Assembly: GCA_002224055.1 (NCBI GenBank)
Contig: AZLU01000163.1
Span: 30,598 to 94,597 of the forward strand
DNA: 64,000 bases
Direction: 5' to 3'
From: Pezizomycotina sp. ARF18
Lineage: Eukaryota > Ascomycota
Shown: positions 56,407 to 64,000 of the stretch, piece by piece
Position numbering within the stretch: the first letter of the stretch is position 1
Layout of the letters: each line of letters opens with the position of its first letter
Notes under the pieces: generated by a model
Told to the model about the DNA's origin: nothing
What the model saw: the letters and a program-made list of their open reading frames with translations, nothing else
The model's database searches: none
Program-made: the position numbers and the translations under genes

Positions 56407-58349
56407 CTACCATGATGATTGGATCTTACAAGTTCTTAATCCCTCTTCAATCCCAACCCCGATCCTTCTCAGCATAACACCGCTTACCAGGCACGCAAGG
56501 CTCGTTGCGCCGAGCGTAGCCCAAAATCCCGCCCTGTAGCTTTCCATGAGCACACTGGTACTGGCTACTTTGGGAGGTTGTGCGTGCTTCGACTTCACCG
56601 CCGACACTATCAGCGACGCGATCGCGAGTCCAACCGATTACCCAACTGCGATATCGTGTTGAATACGCCTCCGGCGAGTCCCTGCGTCTTCGATGGGAAC
56701 GAAAGAAGAATCACGAGGACGGCGACGGAGTATAACGCTACATGACTTTATTGTTAGCAATGGCTGAGTACATGAAGATGAGGTAATAAAACTCACCGTC
56801 ACTAGCAACGATACTCAGAGCTACGCCCGGGAAGGCGGCAGCCAGTAGATCCATCGTGCTTGCATTGTGCTAAGCAGCAGGCTCGAGGCCATAGTGGCAA
56901 CGGTGCTACCTAGGACGATCCAATACGCGGACATCTTGTCAATGAGTAAACCAACGACCACATTGACGATTATCCCGCAGACAACGTCCGGGAGAAGTCG
57001 AATAGAGGTTTGCTGCGCGGAGAGCAGTTGGACATCTTGGAAACTGTTGAGGGAGTGGCCGTATTAGTAAGGGCTCCTATATTTGAGGCAAGGAATACGT
57101 ACAAGAGCGACAACAGCATCGTGATGGCGTTCAATGCAGCGCAAGACAAGAAGACGATAAAACAGATTGCGGCGAAGGAGTTGTTCTTCCAGATCGATAG
57201 GGGAAAGATGCACGGTCGCTGTAAGCGTTCCTGACGGCGGACCCAATAGAAGAACAAGCCAGCTAGAACGACGGAGACTGAGGTCGAGGCGATCATGTCG
57301 GGTTGCTTCCAAACATCTGTCGATGATCCAGCGCCATTTCTGGATCCACATCAGCACACGATCTCTATAACTTGCAAGTATAATTGGCGAATTCAGGACG
57401 CAAATCGGCGGAAATACGTACGCAAGGCTATAGCTCAGCAACCCATCCCGCCGATGGCCAATACCGCCCCGATCCAATCTATCCATCCTTCAGCGTGCTC
57501 CACGATATAACCCCTTATCCTTCGGCAGCGACCACGCCGCACCAGCAAGCACAAGAAGATTGATTATTGCACTAATCCATAGCCCACCGCCATCCAATTG
57601 TATCGATCAGTAAACCGACAATCAACAAACGCGTATCCGACTGGTTGCCAGCACTCAATGACGCGACGCCGATGTTCCGGCTCCGACCCTGCGGTAAGTT
57701 CGTCGTTAATAGACTGACTGCACTCGGTAGTGCCGCTGCTGCTGCGATGCCTTGGAGGCCACGCATCACGATGAGTTCCGTGCCGTTTTTTATGAACCCG
57801 ATGCCGAGGGATGATGGAGAAGGCGAGACAACCCGCCAAGAAGACGCGACGGCTGCCGAGCGCGTCCGCGACGTTTCCTGCTGGGGAGGGCGCAGCCGCA
57901 CGTTAACCTATGGAAATATCAGCATTAGTGTACGCCCTGCAAAACGGATTGTAATTAAAGAATCATCATGATTATCTTGCCTGGAATGACGTTTATGGGT
58001 GAAGGGACAACATACGAGAATATACTAGCCGGCCACAACTCCAGACCCTCGCTTAACCCGAGATCCTTCGCCATCCGAGGCGTTCCGACCACGAGTAAAC
58101 CGTTTCCCAAACTGTTCAGGAACGTACATCCGGCGACAGACGTAATCAATACGGTCTGTTGCCATTTGGAGGTCATGTGTTGAGGCGTTGACAAAACGCG
58201 TTGGAGCTCCAAGTTATTATTCTCCGCATTGAGATCGTCGAGCTCGACATTAGACGGCGTTGTGGAGGGGAGAATGGAGTGCCCGATATGAGATCCACTA
58301 CGGAGTGAGAGATTGGCTCCTCTAGGACGCCGATCGAGTGGGACGCCAT
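56407..58349 (-). CDS. MFS transporter, DHA2 (drug:H+ antiporter) type
   Basis: ATG at 58349 reads MASHSIGVLEEPISHSVVD. TM1 is QQTVLITSVAGCTFLNSLG. Further blocks in order: RRVFLAGCLAFS, GLQGIAAAAALPSAVSLLTT with NLPQGRSRNIG (family motif), VGLLIDTIGWRWAM, FYWVRRQERLQRPCIFPLSI, WKNNSFAAICFIVFLSCAAL, and VLMESYRAGFWATLGATSLA with CLVSGVMLRRIG. It ends TCKIQSSW-stop at 56407. These motifs match 14-helix DHA2 exporters of toxic compounds or metabolites. The frame shifts many times, and the middle (56700–57000) is poorly preserved, so it may be damaged or badly sequenced. Substrates are unknown. Confidence 0.78.
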
Positions 58350-59164
58350 CTTGAACCCAGTAACGTAACTAAGGTATTCCGAGGACTTCGTAATACCTGA
58401 AGGCTTGTTATGTCAATGGTAAACGAGATAATAGGTATCTTAAATTATTGAAGGCTGTTAATAGTGGCAATTGGTGGTGATAATAGACCAGGTGCTTGGA
58501 AACCAAGGGCAGAAACAGCCAGGTATTTGAAGTGGAGAGACTGTTAGCGGCGTATGCCTTTTCGGTTAAGGCCGATAGCGGGCTCCTAAGTTGGGCGTAA
58601 CAAAATTCCATTAATTCTTTTAGGCTGCCATTGCGAAGGAATCAGGATTCACAGCTAAGAAATGGGCGGTTTCCGCGAGCCCAAAATCGGCAGATTCACC
58701 GGCGAGAGCTCTCAACGTAGCAATGGAGCTATGGTCCAAGAGATCCCATCTAATAGGCCAATACGCATCTAAAGAGCGCTCTAGAGCTTAGTGAATACTC
58801 GTGGGCAACGACATCGATGATTCACTCAGAGGGGACGAAGGTTTGGTTGCCCCGAACCCAGGAAAAAAAAAAAAGGAGCAACATGCTGGGCAGCAAATCC
58901 ACGTCAACTGGGCTCTGATTCCACCAAACAAGACGACTATTAGGACAAAAATTGAGAGTTAGCAGTATACTATCTAGCTTGCCTCTGATATCTGTTACTT
59001 GGGTATGGTCGGATTCTCTGTGGGCTTCTCTAAGTAGCCGTTGGCTGGTACTACATACAAGAAAATTTCCCAGCAAATCTTCTCCATGATATCACCAATT
59101 CACGCGGTTTACCTTGCCTCTCATCGTCGTCCTGTCCTATCTACACTGTGCCGACACAGATACC
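58350..59164. other. Intergenic, no gene seen
   Basis: Upstream region of the DHA2 gene. It contains an A12 run near 58862 and only short frames. Confidence 0.5.
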
Positions 59165-59770
59165 TCACCGGCTTTGGAATCGTAAAACAACACCTTTCGC
59201 AAATAACCCTATGCAAGCTATCCTTAATTCGGATTTGGCCCTGAAACACCAGCAGCAACTACACAGGAAGAACGTCTTGAACTGGCTGGTCAGGTCGCCG
59301 CCTAGTAATCTCAGAGATAACTCCTTCGAATGCCCTCGCCAGCGCGGAATTCGACGCGTAGCTTTTGAACGGGTAGGGCAGCCGCCTGATATCCGTATTT
59401 GATCGGCAATCGGCGCACTGGCACCTCGAGGGGTTAACGGATGCTTGTTCTTTGATTGCGGAATGGCGTGAGTTGAACTGCAGCCAGTATCCCAAACCGA
59501 GCGGTAGCTAGGGAATTCTGTCGTCGATTCGCGCGGACTATCGCCTGCGTTCGTGGTGACGGACGTGGAGAGTGTCGGCTCCCATGCTCGATAAGAATGC
59601 AGGAAAGATGAACAGTATACGCGAACAAAGCCTATCAAGGGGTCTTTGACGTACGACGCGATCTCTAAGTATATCTCGGGTGGAAGATGCATTATGGACG
59701 GTTCTCGCTCTGCTCTTGTTGAAGACATTGTGTTTGTGGCGGGGTGAAGGCGACTACGATGTGAAGACAA
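59165..59770 (-). CDS. F-box-like protein, probably frameshifted
   Basis: The 201-codon frame has HLPPEIYLEIASYVKDP near residue 30, a short F-box-like start. After about residue 50 a different frame reads better (SRCQCADCRSNTDIRRLPY, then ALARAFEGVISEI), giving a Cys pair. The C-terminal third of the open frame (CSCCWCFRAKSELRI) may therefore be read out of frame. The role as a ubiquitin-ligase adaptor is inferred from the F-box only. Confidence 0.4.
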   Translation of the reverse strand: MSSHRSRLHPATNTMSSTRAEREPSIMHLPPEIYLEIASYVKDPLIGFVRVYCSSFLHSYRAWEPTLSTSVTTNAGDSPRESTTEFPSYRSVWDTGCSSTHAIPQSKNKHPLTPRGASAPIADQIRISGGCPTRSKATRRIPRWRGHSKELSLRLLGGDLTSQFKTFFLCSCCWCFRAKSELRIACIGLFAKGVVLRFQSR

Positions 59771-60641
59771 AAGAAGATGATGGTGCCGTAACCAAATTTG
59801 TTAGTGTGTGGTTCAGTAGCCTTCCCAGTCCCGGAATCAGCCTCGTGGTTCGCCCATTTCCTATGGGATTTCCCAACTTCCATTAATTTTTCTCAAAACC
59901 CCGCTTTTTCGTTTCCCGCCTAAAGTTACCCTTGCGGACTTTGATTTCTCCGCCATTAGGCGTCAATTTATGGACTTCATTGCCTCTGGGGAGTCATCGT
60001 CCCAGGAGCCGGAGGGCTTCGCTGCAACAACCGCAACACACGTAGGAATGGGACAAGTATAGAAAGCCTATGTTAATCATGAGGTGATCCAAGGTAGCTT
60101 GCCGGGAGGTAGCGACTTGCATATATATAAATTAAGGCTTGTAGTGACTTAAAAACGAATGTACTCACTTTGCACGTCTCTGAGAGTAGTCGGAGCGCGG
60201 AGTTAGAAGGTACAATCAACAGAATTGGTAAGAAGGCCTCGAAACAACAAGTTCTTTAAGTAGGCGGAGAGTTCATCTATAGATGAGAACAAATCGTGGA
60301 TATGTGAAGCGCGGAAAGCGACACTCTCGATTGACGCAAGTTCGCCCGATTCAACGAATGTTTCTGGTACTGAAATCTAGCTGGGAGGCTTTCAATATCG
60401 ACCGCAAGAAGAGAAAGATGAGAGTCCCCGATACTGGTCCATGCCAGTGCGAGCTCAGCTACTTTCAAAACTATTAAACTTGTATGGCAACTTCAATTCT
60501 GAACGATTTTTTGATTAATGTATTCATCTACCAAGAAGTACATTTGAAAATCAACCTATCGATGGAAGGTAGTCGACAATCAACAGACGAAAGGAAAATA
60601 AAATGAAACTGAAAACACGAAAACACGAAAACTTGAATAAT
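59771..60641. other. Intergenic, no gene seen
   Basis: Short frames without motif. Confidence 0.5.
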
Positions 60642-60668
60642 GATAATAATAATAATAATAATAATAAA
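60642..60668 (+). repeat. ATA trinucleotide microsatellite
   Basis: About nine uninterrupted ATA/TAA units. Confidence 0.9.
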
Positions 60669-60791
60669 GAAATTTAGAATACACCACGAATAAAAGCTCA
60701 TCCTGAGTATTGCTTCAGTAGAGTACAAATTTGCTAGTAACATTTCATCATCTTCCCCCTCCTTCTCTGTTACGACCACGGTCACCCGCCC

Positions 60792-60873
60792 TCTCCTCCT
60801 TCTCCTCCTTCTCCTCCTTCTCCTCCTTCTCCTCCTTCTCCTCCTTCTCCTCCTTCTCCTCCTTCTCCTCCTT
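60792..60873 (+). repeat. CTCCTT hexanucleotide microsatellite
   Basis: About thirteen tandem units. One frame reads a Ser-Ser-Phe repeat, but there is no gene around it, so I treat it as a simple repeat. Confidence 0.9.
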
Positions 60874-60959
60874 CACCTTCTTCTCTTATCTTTCTTCTCT
60901 TATCTTTCTTCTCTGAACCTTCTCCGGAAGAGATCCCTTTTTAGCAAGGGAGATTTCAC

Positions 60960-61390
60960 CACTTAACATACTTCCGATCAATCCGAAACCGATCCGCCGG
61001 CCCGCCATCCGCAGCAAGCCCATTGCTCGTTCCAGTAGGGGGAATACTCAGGGTGTTTACGTCTGCAAGCTGGACACTCGAAGGACTTCGCAGCATCCGC
61101 GCTGGGATCTACATTGACTCCTTACATTTCTTCGCCTTGTAATCATCCGAGGACCATATGCTCTTCTTCGGCGGACAACAAGCGAGAAACTTGCTGACTG
61201 AACCGGAGAATAATCGGACCAGACATTCCTGCAATATATATAGACTTCCGGTACTATAGGATGAACGGCACGACGGCTTAGATCCTTCGGGTGGAAGACA
61301 ACATCCGAATCCCATGTCATGTGGGTGGTATTGCCGACAGATTCGCGCTGGGATACTTCAGCGTAGCATTGAGAGATCGCCGATGTCAAG
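60960..61390 (-). CDS. Cys-rich hypothetical protein
   Basis: On the minus strand the frames combine to read MTWDSDVVFHPKDLSRRAVH, then SKFLACCPPKKSIWSSDDYK and AKKCKES. Next is SFECPACRRKHPEYSPYW, then NEQWACCGWRAGGS. CPACR and two CC pairs with a late Trp-Ala-Cys-Cys-Gly suggest a zinc-ribbon-like or disulphide-rich fold of about 120 residues. The start and end are uncertain, and one or two indels interrupt it. Confidence 0.4.
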
Positions 61391-62856
61391 ATGAACGCTC
61401 GTGTTGTCGCTGCCGATCGAATGTTGGAAAAGGATAGCTTGGAATGCTGCTCGTTTCGAAAGAATATTAGAAGAAGAAAGTGCTGCCAGTGATACAGAGT
61501 GTAAATATCAGACGGAAGCGAGTGATGTTCATCGTCCTGGATCGCTAATAGGGATGCCGAGTATGCAAGCTCCTAGATACTGGTACCGATATTTGATGTA
61601 CGTGTTCGGGAAGATTGAGTGGACGAGGTAGATCTGCCAAATGGGTGGTGAAGGAAGAACGAACAGTGTACGAGTATCCAGCTCAGCAATGATATCAATC
61701 GGAGAGAAATGTGCTTTATTTATCTTCGCAGGTCCTTGCTATCAGCCTCGCAACTCCACAAACTCAGCACAGTATGGTAAAAACGTAGGACTCTATGTTT
61801 AATAGTGACTCTCTTGCATGTTTACGCGAACTCAAACTATTAGAGCGGCAAAGTTTCGAGGCTCAGCGGTGTCAATATCGTTGAAACCGCAGGCTCAGTC
61901 TACTTTACCTCGCGCTCAAGTAGCACAACAACCGGATAATGCACTGGCGTCGGCTGAACATTTACAAACACCGACCACTCCCTCCGCTCACCAGCTCTTC
62001 AACTGCTGACCTTGACAGTACGATCAAACAGAGCATTAGTCCCCCGCAAAATTTCGGGTCCGGGATGTATTAATTTCGCCAAGCCTTGCTATCGCGACAT
62101 CGCCTTATAACTGGTATGTTAGAGGACTGTTCTTTTGCATAAATAACACCCAAGGCAGGTATGCTGCGGTCCTAACGTGGCGGATAACGTTCAATGGGCG
62201 CTTAGCGAATTTTGAAATTTAGAACTAAAGCTGTTATCGCATCTGGGAAAACACACGGTGGATTAGGACCGCTCCCGCCAAAAAAAAAAAAAAAAAAAAA
62301 AAAAAAGATTCAACAAGCTGGATATTCTTAGTCCCGAGTCAAAATGGTCACTTGGTTTCTGACGCTTCGGTCTTACCTCCTGGGTATTGTTGAAACCTTG
62401 CGCAGTTCGAATCGCCTTGGAGGCTGGAGATCTATTTCTAACGGAACAATCATCCTGACATTGCTTGCTGCTTCATGATTCGACGTGCTGCTCAAAGGAG
62501 AGCCCATTATGGAGTGGCGACCGTTCGGAGAAAAGGGATTAAAATCCCAAAGGTGAACCCTTCGACTAGATATATCGAACTTGGATACGCCAGTGCTAAC
62601 ACGTGCAAGACTTACTCGTTGGTATTTGTACATTTCCCCGGGATACCAGGAGAATAACGTTATAGGGAGTTGTGAAAGCGTTGCTGACGCGATGTTGATT
62701 ATATTGAGGATAAATTGTGATAGGCTAACGGCGAGTTGCGACTTCATTGGCTGTCTAAAGCCGGTTCTCGATCAAATTGACTAACTAAACATCGTGCGGA
62801 TTAAATTGACTACTAACTAAACATCGTGCGGCCTTACTATTTATACAATCTGAACT
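61391..62856. other. Intergenic with A27 tract
   Basis: No supported gene. An A27 run occupies 62280–62306. The minus frame at 62373–62747 has no motif. Confidence 0.5.
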
Positions 62857-63044
62857 GCAAAAACAAAAACAAAAATGAAAACAAACAAAAATGAAAACAA
62901 AAATAAAAATGAAAACAAAAATAAAAAGAAAACAAAAATAAAAATGAAAAAGGAAAGGAAAGGGAAAGGAAAGGAAAGGAAAGGAAAGGAAAGAAAGGAA
63001 AGGAAAGGAAAGGAAAAGAAAGGAAAGGAAAAGAGGAACTATCA

Positions 63045-63087
<43 letters not shown>

Positions 63088-63094
63088 AAAGCAG
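62857..63094 (+). repeat. Purine-rich low-complexity block ending in T32–A10
   Basis: Three zones follow one another: AAAACAAAAATG-like repeats (62857–62945), GGAAA repeats (62950–63030), and a T32 run (63049–63080) directly followed by A10. The block is all-purine on one strand for over 150 bases. Any open frame through it is not a gene. Confidence 0.85.
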
Positions 63095-64000
63095 AAAAAG
63101 TAGAAACTGGATGAAGCAAGCCTGTGAAATAGAAGAACTGCCAGCAAAGAGTAGAGTAGTCTTACCGTTCGTCGAAGGAATTTGCTTGGAACGTAAAAAT
63201 GAGGGTTCATTGAGTGAGAAATATCCAATAGCGTGGATAAGTCTCCAGCCAAAGAGAGCTCACTTTTCCTTTTTCTTCTCTTCCTTTTTCTCTCTCTTCG
63301 CTCTCCTTTCTATTTTGTTCTGTCTCTGGTAACTTGTTATCCTTGCAAGCGGTGATTGTTCGCAACGTCTTCTTCCCATGATCCTCCTTACAGCACGCCC
63401 AATGTTTGTTGAACTCTGGTGACCATGGGTCAGGTAAAGTCCCCTCCCGCAGCGCGAATAAGCAGCCAAATTGCATTGCACCACTCGCGCTGAGCCGGCC
63501 CGGAGATACCTCCTTACAGCTCTTGATAACATATCATTTTGCTCCATTTTGTCATCAACCGAGGGATACAACAGTTAAGACTCCCTTCAGCTTTACCGCG
63601 CTTCTTCGGGTTCTCTGGGTCAGGCCAGATTGATCCGCAATTGCCGTGCACGGTCACTAAGTAAGTTCAACCCCAAAAAGCGGCGTTCCAGATCCCTGGG
63701 GTGAACTCGACGCTGGAATTCATCGTTGTATCGGTATCAGCAAGGTGACGCTTGTGGTATTTGAGCGTAGCGTTGAAGAAATTCCGAGACGTAAGTGGAG
63801 GCTCGAATTATCGCTGCTATACTGCGTGTTGAAGAAGGGGTGCTGAGAGTGCCGCTCGTTCCGGATGACTGCAATGAAGGCAAAAAATGCTACCTGTAAC
63901 GTAAACGGTAAAAGCAAATATAAGAAAGAAATGGGTGATATCATGATCTCGAAGTCGGGTGGACGCAAGTAGGTTTCCGGGATCGATAATTGGTATGAAG
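63095..64000. other. No gene supported
   Basis: Overlapping frames on both strands, including a minus frame at 63720–63968 with a hydrophobic start, lack any motif. The last one could be a partial gene. Confidence 0.4.

Noticed and set aside
60731-60916. Ser-Ser-Phe repeat frame
   Set aside because: Produced by the CTCCTT microsatellite, with no flanking gene.
62875-63114. Lys/Asn-rich open frame
   Set aside because: Entirely within purine-rich low-complexity DNA.

Overview
The window looks like nuclear DNA of a filamentous ascomycete (Pezizomycotina). Genes have short GT–AG introns of about 60–120 bases. The gene content is typical of that group: a Zn2Cys6 cluster, two PTH11/SAT4-type rhodopsin-fold membrane proteins, ACS- and DHA2-type MFS transporters, a fungal P450, F-box proteins and Hsp70-like ATPases. 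A transposon remnant shows the CpA-to-TpA pattern of repeat-induced point mutation (RIP). I see no CRISPR array, operon, tRNA or rRNA.

Most genes do not read in one frame. Protein-like sequence jumps between frames within exons. At many jumps, adding one base to a short run of the same base would restore the family's expected residues. Examples are the PLP dehydratase (2 sites), the rhodopsin-fold gene at 28.1–29.8 kb (3), the CorA-like region (2), the DUF899 gene and the P450. This looks like uncorrected homopolymer deletions in the assembly, so most 'broken' genes here may be intact in the organism. The MFS copy at 2.4–3.9 kb and the transposon carry more lesions and are more likely truly decayed.

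Layout. 0–8 kb: an unknown basic/acidic protein (-), a decayed ACS-family permease (+) and two unrecognised genes (+). 8.5–9.6 kb: serine/threonine dehydratase or serine racemase. 10.2–17.1 kb: a very long gene region encoding a low-complexity and coiled-coil N-terminus, Pol II CTD-like heptads, a CorA-like domain with a GMN motif and, after a further intron, a possible Hsp70-like segment. 19–30 kb: two rhodopsin-fold membrane proteins flanking a multi-pass protein with a signal peptide and a small secreted protein. 33–35.4 kb: cytochrome P450. 35.8–41.5 kb: two F-box fragments, a coiled-coil protein and small unknown or secreted proteins. 43–49 kb: an ankyrin protein, an Hsp70-like N-terminus and a Zn2Cys6–ankyrin protein. 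51.6–53.8 kb: a putative single-pass membrane protein and a RIP-mutated Tc1/mariner element. 55–61 kb: a DUF899 thioredoxin-like protein, a DHA2 MFS transporter, an F-box-like protein and a Cys-rich protein. The last 3 kb are mostly low-complexity DNA.

The genes do not form one obvious pathway. The P450, two MFS transporters, the dehydratase, the Zn2Cys6 protein and the membrane receptors are typical accessory or secondary-metabolism genes, but there is no PKS, NRPS or terpene synthase core enzyme in the window.
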